Of a DNA stretch of 64,000 bases, positions 44,801 to 56,800 are shown piece after piece. The position numbers and the translations under genes were made by a program. The stretch lies in NCBI GenBank assembly GCA_902729315.2, contig LR746270.1, positions 6,441,221 to 6,505,220 of the forward strand, given 5' to 3'. The notes beneath the pieces were generated by a model. The model worked only from the letters and a program-made list of their open reading frames with translations, ran no database searches and was not told where the DNA came from. How positions within the stretch are numbered: the stretch's first letter is position 1; each line of letters opens with the position of its first letter. The DNA comes from Spirodela intermedia. Taxonomy: Eukaryota; Streptophyta; Magnoliopsida; Alismatales; Araceae.

Positions 44801-47800
44801 TTGGTGTGAGATGGCGAAGAATGACAAGAGTAGGTTTGGATCACAAGTCACTGGACTGTGCATAATTCTATTAGTATTTTTAGTCGAGATAACACGCGGT
44901 CTGGAGCTCTGATAGGGGCCCAGCACTCGTGGAAGAGGAACTCTAACTTTATTGATCAAAAACTGTTTACAAGGAGAGCGGGATCTAGTATTTATACAAG
45001 ATCCCTAGAAAGTTCTAGACACACATGTAACACGAAATGAAAGGTACATGAGGACATATATGTAGACTTGTAAGGTTAACATGTTATTAAGTACATCTCG
45101 ACAACACTCCCCCTTGAGGTGGTGAATGGATGTCATCCATTCCTAGCTTGGGAATAATCTTCTACAATTGTGTCCCCGAGATGCCTTTAGTAAGCATATC
45201 TGCCAACTGTTTATTTGTTGGAATGTATGATATACAAATCACATTGGCCTCAAGTTTCTCTTTGATGAAATGGCGATCAATCTCCACATGTTTGGTACGG
45301 TTATGCTGTACTGGGTTGTGCACTAGATTGATTGCTGACTTATTGTCGCAATAAATCGTCAGAGGACTGAATAAAGGAATTTGTAACTCGTCAAGTAAGT
45401 TCTTGACCCAAAGTAACTCACATATTCCTTGGGCAAGTGCCCTAATTTCAGCCTCAGCTCTTGATCGAGCAACTACATTCTGTTTTTTACTCCTCCAAGT
45501 GACCAGGTTGCCACCAACAGAAGTAAGATGACTGGAGGTTGCTTTCCACTTCGTTTAAAAAGAACCCCTTTTGTTGGTGTGCCTTTCAAATAATGTAGCA
45601 CTCGGTAGGCAGCATGTAAATGACACTCTTTAGGTTGATGCGTAAATTGGCTCAATATACTCACTTGATATGAGATATCCGGTCGAGTGTGTGTTAGATA
45701 AAGTGGTCGGCCAATGAGACGTTGATACATCTCACGGTTAATAGAATTTTCTTCATCTGCCATACACAATTTCTGGTTTGGATCAATAGGTGTATTGGCT
45801 GGTTTACACCCAGATTTCCCTGTTTCAGCTAACAAATCTGTTATGTACTTTTGTTGAGAAATAAAAATACCTTTAGAAGAATATGCCACTTCGATTCCTA
45901 AAAAATACTTGAGTCGTCCCAAAGTCTTGACATCAAACTCTTGGGCCAAACAATTGCTCAAGTTTTGGATCTCTCCTTCATCATTTCCTGTGATGATAAT
46001 ATCATCAACATAAACTAATAGAACTGTAACTCCCCTTGAAGAAGAGTGTTTAAAATTTAATGTGTGATCAGGATTACTTTGTTTGTAATTTAGTTTCTTC
46101 ATGGCTACTATAAACCTTCCAAACCATGTGCGTGGAGACTGTTTGAGGCCATAAAAGAATTTCTTTAACTTGCAAACAAGATTAGATGAATGATTACCCT
46201 CATATCTTGGTGGAAGAGTCATGTAGACTTCTTCAACCAAATCATCATGCAAGAATGCATTTTTAACATCAAATTGTTGAATATTCTAGCTGAAAATTGC
46301 TGCTAAGGACAGTAAAAAGTGAACTTTATTCATTGTGGCCACTGGTGCAAAAGTTTCTTGATAATCTATTCCACATACTTGTGTATAATCCTTAGCCACC
46401 AGCCGAGCTTTATACCTCTCAATCGAACCATCTGATATATATTTCACTGTGTACACCCATTTGCAACCAACAGTCTTCTTATCTCGTGGTAATTCCACTA
46501 GATCCCATTTCTGATTTTTTGCAAGAGCTCTCATCTCCTCATCTATGGCTTATTTCCACTTAGGATTGGATAGAGCCTCTAAGTGATTTTTTGGAATGGC
46601 AGTGGTGTCTAAGGATGCAAGGAACGATTGATAGGGTGAAGAAAGTCTGTGATCAGACAGAAAATTGGCAGTTGGGTACAAGGGTGTTTTTATACACTCT
46701 CTTATAGGTTTGCATTGGGCAATAGGAAGTGAATCATGAGGTTGGACTGCAGGATCATTAGATGAAGGAGATGTTAATGGCTGTATATTTTCTTAGGCTA
46801 GATCAGAATCTTGGATTTTTGGTGAATTGTGAATTTCCCTTTGCCTAGAATAAACCTTGCCAAACCTTAGGTTTTCAGGAAGCGAATTCAATATAAGACT
46901 GGGTATTTCAGGGACTGAAATGGGAATAAACAGGTTACCAGCTGAAGATGAGAGTGAAGAATCTATATGTTGATCCATATGAGCTGTAGAAAATAGATGT
47001 TGATCACTGGATGAAGATTCTTTAAAATAAGAATCAGATTCATGAAATGTAACATCCAATGAAATAAATTTTTTTATAGGAGGGTGGTAACATTTGTACC
47101 CCTTTTGATTGGTAGCATAACGAAGAAATACACATTTAAGTGATCTCGGTTCTAGTTTGCCTTTGGTTTGATTATGAACGTGAACAAAAGAGACACAACC
47201 AAATGTCTTAGGTTCTAGCCTAGTTTTAAGTTGATGGTTTGGGAAAAACTTGGCTAATGAATCTAACAGGCTGAAAAAGCCTAAGGTTCTAGATGGTAAT
47301 TGGTTGATGAGGTATGTGGCTGTTAGAACAACCTCCCCTCAAAAAACTTTAGGTACATGATGCTGAAATAAAATTGGTCAAGTGACTTCTAAAAGATGAC
47401 GATTTTTTCTTTCAGCTAAACCGTTCTGCTGTGGGGTATAGACACTGGAGAATTCATGTATGATGCCCTCTGTTTGGAAGTATAATTCAGATTTTGGCTA
47501 AAATACTCTTTAGCAGTATCAGATCTGAATTTTTTAACACTAGTACCAAACTGATTTTTTATTATGGCACAAAAATTTCAGAACATCACATACATCAGAT
47601 TTTTGTTTGAGAAGGAAGACCCATTTACATCTTGTACAATCATCAATGAAAGTGGCAAACCATTTACTACCACGAATGTCATTAATGGGACCTGGTCCCC
47701 ACATGTCACTATGAACTAGGAAGAAAGGAACATCACTCTTTTCCCCTTGAGATTGAAATGAAGTACATGTGTGTTTAGAAAGTTCACACACATTAAATTT

Positions 47801-50800
47801 AAGAGTGTCTAATGACACCTTTCGAAACAAAGTAGGAAAAACTATTTTCAAAGTGCTAAAGGATGGATGACCCATCCGTTGGTGAAGTAATCATATCTTA
47901 AGCACATCTTCTAGAGGTTCTAAAGATTGATCCGCTTCCACTAGGTGTGTTTGGCTCAGTACTTCTAGAAGATAAAGACCTTCACACTCTCTAGCAACTC
48001 CAATCCTCCGATGATGTACCTTATTAAATATGACACAAACATCTTCATCAAAAAAGACATGATAAGATAACTGAAATGAGGTTTGTAAATAACTTGGGGA
48101 CATGAAGAACATTAGTAAGAACCCCTAGAGGTTCAAGTCTAATGTCTCCTATACTTGTGACGGTTAGAAAGGATCCGTCTACAGTAGTCACTTTTCTGTC
48201 ACTAGGATAGGGGTTATATTTGGTTAAAAGGCTGGGGGAGTTGGTCATGTGGTCTGTTGCTCCTAAGTCTACTGCCACTGCCCAATTATTAAAAATATCT
48301 CTAGAAGAAACTCTAACTCCAAGAGAGTGGTGAAACATACCAGGTTGAGTTGATGAGAACTGTATCACTGTCAACTTCAGTTTTTCTAACTCAATTCGAA
48401 GTCGCTCTATATCCTCAATTTGGGAATTTGAAGACTGGCTAGTCGGTAATCCTGTTGCCAATGTGATTGACTACCATATTTTTCAGTACCAAAATTTTGT
48501 GGTTTACCATGTAGTTTATAACATCTGTCTCTAGTGTGCCAAGCTTTCCTGCAATATGTACACCACAGATTATCACAAAAATCAGTCTTCTGATTTCTTC
48601 CTTGGCTATTCTTGGGCTGTTTAGCTTGATCTGAAGCTTTCTTCATAATTTCTCCTTGTTTAATCATAAATACAGTATTGTCAACTTCAAGCACTGACAA
48701 CATTAATTTCCGACGACTTATTTAAAATGATGGAAATAGCTTCATCCAAATCACATTTCCTTTCACAGCTCAAAATCTGTTGTCTGACTTGATCAAAAAC
48801 AGAATGAAGTCCAGCCAAAAAAATTTAAACACTCTTCTTCATTTTATAAAATGTCATAGGACAACAATTTCTGCAGGTTTTTCTGTATCAATGCTGAGAT
48901 AATAATCGATTTCCTGCCATAAATTTTTCAGTTGTCCTGTATATTCCATCATAGATTTATTTCCTTGAATTGTGGACATGGATTTTGTCTCAAGTTCATA
49001 TAAATGTGCCTCATTATTTCTTTGTGAGAATTTCGTGTGAACTGTTTCCCACATATCTTTGACTGTAGATAGAAAGAAAAAATCTCGGCCAATTTGGGGA
49101 ATCATTGTTCCCCAAAACCAGGTTTTAATTAATGCATCTTTTTCTCTCCATCTACGAAATTCTCGAGACAATGGATCCGGTTTCCCCTCAATCAAATGAT
49201 GTAACACCCCTCTTCCAGTAAATACCTCTCGAACATATTTTGACCATCGAATCAAATTGTATCCAGTCAATTTGAACTCTGCTGGCATTGCAGGAAGTTC
49301 TATGACTAATCTTGGACCACTTGGACCAAGATTAACTTCCCTTGTGGAGATTGGATCCCCCACAGATGATGAAGAATTGTCTCCCACATTCTCCATTTAC
49401 AGAAGATGTCCAAATTCACGAAAAATCAAATTCGTGAAAAAGTCTCAATAGAGACAAGAAAAACGGTGCAAGAACTGTAACAGACCAGTAGATCAGTGCG
49501 GAAGCAAAGAAATGGAGCGATCACACCTGGATTCGCTCTGACAGAAACACAGCTAAGAAGAAGATCCCTTGCTGGAAGTGTACGGCACCTGTAACTCCAG
49601 CAGACGATTGAGAGAACGCCAACAAAGCAGTGTCAACTGTGACGGTGCTGAAAAATAGGGTTTAAAAACCCTAGAATGGCTTTGATACCATGTAGTCAAG
49701 ATAAGACACGGTCTGGAGCTCTGATAGGCACCCAGCACTCGTGGAAGAAGAATAACTTTATCAATCAAAAACTGTTTACAAGGAGAGCGGGATCTAGTAT
49801 TTATACCAGATACCTAGAAGGTTCTAGACACACTGATGTAACACGAAATGAAAGGTGCATGAGGACATATATGTAGACTTGTACGGTATACATGTTATTA
49901 AGTGCATGTGGACAACAGTATTGTTTGTTGATTGCAGTGAAGTTGGAACTGCTGCACCTTTCTACTTTGTGCGTTTGTACAAAGGAAATATTATGTGAAG
50001 TTTCTGTTGCATTTTACGAATGAAGCTTTTGGTAATATCTACTTTAGAATTTCTTTGGCCTTAGTTTCTAAAGGATGCTGATGGTTAATGATAAATGCAA
50101 CTTTATATTATTACGAACGGGGCAAAGCAATGATGAAATAACTGGGGAAAGCAAATGAACGTTCCTGTCTGCTAAAGGTCTAGTTGCTTCACACTTATGG
50201 AAAGTAGATCCCCTTGACACTTCCCACAAGCATTTCTTCTGGGCACAGAACTGTCATACCGCAGGAATTTTCAGACTGCTATTCCAATAAGGAAATTGTA
50301 GGCCGTCGGGATGACTACAATACGAGCCATCTGTTATCATCCCGTCATCTTTTTATAGGACAAGGAGAAAGTATATTCCTACAAAATTTCAATACGGGGT
50401 TGGTTCTTCAAAACTGTTCCCCCTCTTGGATTCATTTTGAACCTTTTATAATGTGTACACGGTTCTGATGATTGCTATATCATATTTATAGTCCCTCTGT
50501 ATACCTATAGAATTAACATTGATGCTAATTATTTAGTCCTATGAATATTTTTTAGCAGGGAATTACCAAGATGTCGAACATCATCATGGGAATTTTTACA
50601 CTGATACTTTTCCATGTCTCTGTACTGACGCATACTCTGGCAGATTTTTAGGAACCTAATGTATTTTTGTTGCCTCTATAGACAGTAATACATCTTCTGA
50701 AAATTTGTAGACACCGAACAGAGGAAGGCTGCCTCTTGATCACTCTGACACAGGTCGTTGGTTACATGTAGGTACCGGCTAATGTTCTTTTTCGTATTCT

Positions 50801-53800
50801 TTTTATGCAATATATTTATCGTTCTAGCTTTTCTCCATAAAAATGATCTGTTCAAGTGTGTTGTAGTGCTGTGAAAGCCATTTACCCATCAGACTTGACT
50901 TCCAATCGGTCTTTGTTTTTTGTTCTTTTGAAGGTTAAACAAGCCCACTTTCACGAAAGGAGCACAATTGTAAATAGAACAACATATGAAAAATATAATA
51001 AGATCATAACGTCCTTATCTCATCTGACAAGATTCTCGTCATGTTAGAAGGAAATCAGCACAAAATATTCTGCCTTCCATTTCTCTTTGACAGTATAAGT
51101 AGATATGGTGCTTATCTTCATTCCTTTAGATCTTCACTTCTAGTGGATCTTAGCTTTGTTCATGATCTCTTACATGCATTTCAATTCATACTTAATAATC
51201 TATTGTTCTTTCTCCTAATTTTCCCCAGCATTGCTGGTTAGAGCATGATCCAGCATACAGTATCCATGAGCGCTGGATATATATCCACCGCTCATGGATA
51301 CTGTATTGTCTGATAATCCACAGGTGGAAATTTGTGCTTGGAATGTTATATTTAAAATTATCTCCATTGTCATGGAATCAACGTAAAATTGTGATTATCC
51401 AACAAAGTAGAAGTTTGTTCGAATTTCTAAATGATATCGTTTGCTGGGGGTCCTTTTCTCACCTATTTGCGTAATATTCTGTTTCTTAGTTTCTGTTTCA
51501 TATTCCTCGTAGTGCAGTACCAATATTATTTCTTAAGATAAAAGGAGAAAGGATAAACAATAACGGTTTTTTTGGATCCGTTTGCCAATTATCACCATTG
51601 TTACTGTTGTCCAGCAGATGAAACATTTGATTAGAGCATTCTGTGCAAGAGATCTAGTTAATCGCTTGATACAACTAGAGTGGCAGAAGTATCATTCACA
51701 ATCTAAATGAAGCCGTAACTATTAAGGTGGCATTGTGAATAAATAGTATTATCATGTCGCGTTTCTCATTGATGCCTTATATGCTAACTGGTTTTGAGTC
51801 TGCTACGTTTTGTATTTCATTATTTTTCCAGCTTTCTTTACTCCAGTGATGACGTTCATCTTAAAAGAAGAAAACAGAAAGGATGACATGGGGAAATCAA
51901 CAGTTGGCTATTTACACGAAAAACTGATCAACTCATATGTTCTGTTGAGCAGACCTAATATGTTACTTCTTTTCACTCCTTTATTTCAGGTTGCTTGAAC
52001 CTTATACCCTGTCTGTAGAGAATGGTGTGAATGTCTTGTAATAGTTTTCTCATTTGTATTTTGACTTATGTGGAAGATCTAAAGAGTCCTACCAGAAATT
52101 TGCATATCTGTTAACCAATTAAGTTAAATTATGTCTCCTGGAATAGTTAAATGATATATGATGAAAGATGACTCCCATTAGACTAGGTCTAAGATGTGCG
52201 CTTGTCTTCTCTTCATTACAGTGTCACAAGTATAGTTCTCTTTGTGGTGTTTTGGCTATTCTGATCCCAAGGTAGATATAAGATGAGGATATCATGCAAC
52301 ATAGCTGTACACTTTTTCTCTCATTTTCTCATGTGATGTTTAATACATTGTCAAATTCAATTGCTTGTGGATAGTGGAAAATATAGAGCTTGTCTTAACT
52401 CAATGCATCTTCTTTTCAAAGTTACTTTTTATACTCTGATGGTTTTCTGGATAGTGGTGACTGTAATGTTCCGGTGTATGATGTGCTTCTTGCTGCATGA
52501 GTGACCTGTTATAGTTTCTTAGTCATCTGGACATGCATGGTGGGCCATTTGTCTTATGCCTCATGCCATTGCCTTTCTTCCTGCTTACAACTGTTCTAAA
52601 CTCACTCTAATCAAACCCCACGTCCATTGGAAAAAAACTCCCCGAGTTGCTTGGTTTTGTGTGCATCCGATAAATGCAACAAGATTCTGTAAGGATTGCT
52701 GTGATTCTTTGCCATAACTACACAATTTCTTCGCTGTTTTTCACATTTCCTGCTGATCCCATTCTCTTCTGTACTGTAATATTGTTTATTTGCTAATATA
52801 TGATCTCATCAATGTTTCCCCGATTTATTGATAATTTTTGTAAGGGTTATCATTTTTTCTTTACAGTTTTAGCTGCATATTACCATTTATATCTGATTCA
52901 TTTGTACGTTAAATACTGCAGCGATATGTTGAGGCCCAATGCTGCATTGCTTCCAATGATTATAAAGGTATGCTGACTTCATTGGGACATTTGCTGATGG
53001 TTTCCGTTTACCTCGTTTAGAGTGACTGAGAAAACTCGGTTTGATTAAATATTCGTCTAGTTGTCTGCACGATATTTTTTTTGTGCTGTATGCCTGGAAT
53101 TTGATGAATAGAAAACGCTAATCTATATTCAGTGAAGACACTCTGTAAATAAAAACCTGTGCAGATTTTTAATTTCGAATTTATTATGTGTCACGATTAT
53201 ATCACTTTGCCATATTCATAGCACGGAGAACATGGACAAAGTGTGAACTAGACGCTATCTCTGATATCACTTTCTGCATAAGAAGTTATGATTTCACTCT
53301 TTTACAAGTTGGAAACAAGCCATGATCACAGTTCTCGATAATTTTCTTGTTATTAGGCTGTTATTATTGCGTTTAATGCTCCTTTCTTGTTTTCTTGTCA
53401 GAACTCTATTAGATTTTCTTGCTGTCTAACTGATAATGATAGCAATCAGGCATTTATTTCTGGGGGATTCTTTTTATCTACCGATTAATCTGTCATTCAA
53501 TGGAATGCCTATTGGAGATTGAACGTCAATTGCACTCTTGCAGAAAGTGCAGGATTTCTGGTCATCTGCTAATTGTCCTTGGTTAAATGACCTTAGGCTT
53601 TTTCTGGGTGATATATTATGCCATGGTATTGGTACACTTTTATTACCATCTCATGAATATCTGGGAAGTCTTAGTGCACTTTTGTTCTCTTTACTCTAAC
53701 TAAAATCTTAATGCTTTGAATGCCTACCGTGTAATTTATTATTTGAAACTGAAATTTTGACGTCGGAACCCATACATCTCTGTTTTGCAGGTGGTCTTGA

Positions 53801-56800
53801 CAATTTTTCTGAACTTCTACAACGATTTCCTAACAATGTTCATATCTTATTGGAAATTGCGAAGGTTCACACTTTCTCTCACAAATGAATGTTTATATTG
53901 TTCTGTTTCGGTGAGAATTTACTGACTTGGATAAAGAGGATGAGAAGAAATTCTGTACGCTAGAGTTTGTGTTTTGTTTTTGAAGGTCAACTGAGTCATG
54001 AATTTGGGTTTTCGAGAAATTCTGATTTTTTCCCATCCCAAGTTTGCAAGTGCAGATATATGAAACTCGAAGCACATAGGGGAATGGATATATTTTTGTG
54101 CCCGGAATTGACTGTTAGAAACACGATGCTTGTTCTCCTTTCCAAGTTTGCTAGTTCAGAAATATGAAATTTTCAGCACACTGGGAGGGGCTTGCCTTTG
54201 GGTTCTTTCCAATCATTCTGATGTTAGTTGAATCGATTTTCAAGGTTTCTACCTTCCTATCTAGTTTGATTGTTCCTCCATGCATCCGTGGGATAGATAA
54301 CCTTACTGATTCCCGTGAGGATTCATGCATATGCGAAGTTAAAAAGCCAAGGTAGATTGTAACGGTGATTTAAAGTTAACAGATCTTGTTTAAACCAACG
54401 CGACTTATTCTCAGCAGTCAAAAAATTGGTGGTGTAGCGTCCTAGTGTCTACGTACTATAATGGATAGTGGTGCTCATGAGCAATCGCTTTCTTTTTAGG
54501 GATATTTTTGTTGAATTCTGTCGAATGTATTTTTTTAAATGTTATTTTTATTTAAGCATTAGATAAATGTCGGCTATATCACCTGCACTTAAATTAGCAA
54601 TACGGGAAATATTTTGGAAATCTGGAGCCCATTTTCTGGGCTTTTGATGGGGCTAGTGCCCAGGACCTTGCCTTCTCAAAGATGTACTGACTGGGGCTGG
54701 TCTTGGGAGAGAATCTTGAGAATGGGCCTATGTAACTCTTCATTGTTCCAATGAACCACGTTAGGAGACAAATAAGGGAAAGTTGAATCGGTTCCTTTCC
54801 TGTCCTTTTTCTAACTTAATGACAGTTTTCAGGTCCTCAACCCATAACTTAATTAGACCAATTTTTAGTCTGGCCTCGTCAAGCGTTTTGCTATTCTTTT
54901 TTACCATTATTTTTTATAAGAAATACACCTGCTGAATTTTAAGGGTCCAAATCACCGAACAAGGGAGTTTTCATGATGGTAACTCACCTAATTATACAAC
55001 AATCACAGGAAAACAAATCATACTTCCACAATTTTCATTAGAAAATGGAATAAATGAATTGTAAGAGCTTTAGAAGCTTAGATATGAGCTCATCTTCTTC
55101 TTTGACGATAGGTGAGTTAATTGAATGTTTTAGGAGAGAACTAAATTTTGGAGTTAGTCTTCAGTAGAGAGCCTTTCAGATGTTTCAATCCTCTTGTATT
55201 GAATGTTTTAAGGAATGACTTTTATTGAGAGGTCGAAGTTCCTCTCGGTAGAGAGCAAATCGGTTTCTGTCAGATATATGATGCCCGTTTTCAAATTTTC
55301 TTCGACTAAAGCAGTGAAATTTGAATCCATTTGAAATGATTTTGTTTCGAATGGGAGTAATGAGGATGTGAAACCGTTGCGTGCTTTACATTAGGCTAGA
55401 CTCTGAATTACGCAAAATCGAGGGGGATGATTTGGTGAAATTTCACCTATTCAGCTTTGTCTAAGAAAATAGGTTGCTTTTTTTTAATATGAAATAGAGA
55501 ATACTTTAGGAATGGGAATGAATGAGATGGTGCATCATTGATGAAATGGGCTGCTTTTTCTGTGGACTGCACGGGAGACTGTAAACTACATTTTTTCTTT
55601 AGATTGTGTATTATTTAGGTGGTATGAATGTTTACTTTCAGCATAGTACAGCTTCAGATTGTTGAGTGTTTAGTGTTTAGATATGTATGAATAGCTGCAG
55701 AAATAGGATTGCATCAACCAGTTTTACACTAAGTTACATTGGTAGACCAGGTCTTTGCCAGATATTCTTTGGGCCTTCTTTGTGGGAAAGGGACAAAAGA
55801 AGGTCATATCAGAGTTGTAGAGCTTTACGGTACTTATTAAAAAGCACTTATTAGTGGATTCAAGCTAAGGAAGAATATTTTAGTGGGCTTATATTTTATT
55901 TTGCATTTTATAGCATTTTCATTGGTGCGTGTTTTAGCCCATGGGTACGCTGATAACTTCACTTTCTTCCATTCTTCCGGATTTTAATTTTTTTTTTCTG
56001 GTTTGTTTTATTAAATAGATTAGATCTTTTTTCTATCCTTGGGATAGTCTATTGTAGACTGGCTACTTTTCTTTAGGGTAGACTGAAAATTCCAGTTTTT
56101 TTAGAAAAACTTTAATTTAACTGAACCAGAAAACATCTTTGACTAACTGTGCAGGTTGAAGCCATTATCGGGAGAAACGATGAAGCAATTATGAATTTCG
56201 AGAAGGTATGCTGACAAAAAATGTGTTTATGATATATTCTCCTCTACATTGCCTGCTGAGTCTGGACCTGATAACTCACAGGTCCGATCTATCGATCCTT
56301 ATGTGATGACTTATATGGATGAATATGCCATGATTCTTAAAGCAAAGTCTGAGCACTCCAAGTTGAACAAGCTGGTGCATGATTTGCTGGTTATTGATCC
56401 TAAAAGGGTCGAAGTTTCTGTCACTCTATCTGTACTATGGGAGAGAAAAGATGAAAATAAAGCTCTGGCTTATGCTGAGAAGGTTAAGTCAAACAAAGAC
56501 ATTCATGAGCTCTTTGTTTTTATATGCACATTTTTAACATTTGATCAACCTTTTCCTTGAATTTTGTTTTATTTTTTAACATTCAGAGTGTCAGAATGGA
56601 TGATAGGCATATAGCTGGACATGTTATGAAGGTATCAAATGATTAGATGCTTTCACGTGTTCTCTTATTGTTGAATGTTATGAATGCTTTAAGGTTCGTC
56701 TCTTTCAGCATGCTATATTTCTGTATTTTTTTCCTTTAATTATGAAGGGTAATCTTCTGCTGCAACTAAAGCGGTCAGATGCAGCTGTGACTGCCTTCAG

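Larger units (their letters stand above)
44879..49917 (-). mobile_element. Full-length but decayed Ty1/copia LTR retrotransposon in APC7 intron 7
   Basis: The 5039-bp element lies antisense to APC7. It has direct terminal repeats of about 227 bp, a primer-binding site next to the right (5') LTR, a polypurine tract next to the left (3') LTR, and flanking GTATT target duplications (44874-44878 and 49918-49922). Reading the - strand, the order is gag, protease, integrase, reverse transcriptase, RNase H, which defines copia. Reading frames carry several stops and frameshifts, so it cannot encode its own proteins. Confidence 0.95.

Noticed and set aside
49257-49451. + strand open frame over the copia gag start
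   Set aside because: Antisense shadow of the gag frame.
51256-51305. miRNA precursor
   Set aside because: The hairpin is only 50 bases with no loop, shorter than usual plant precursors; kept as a palindrome.
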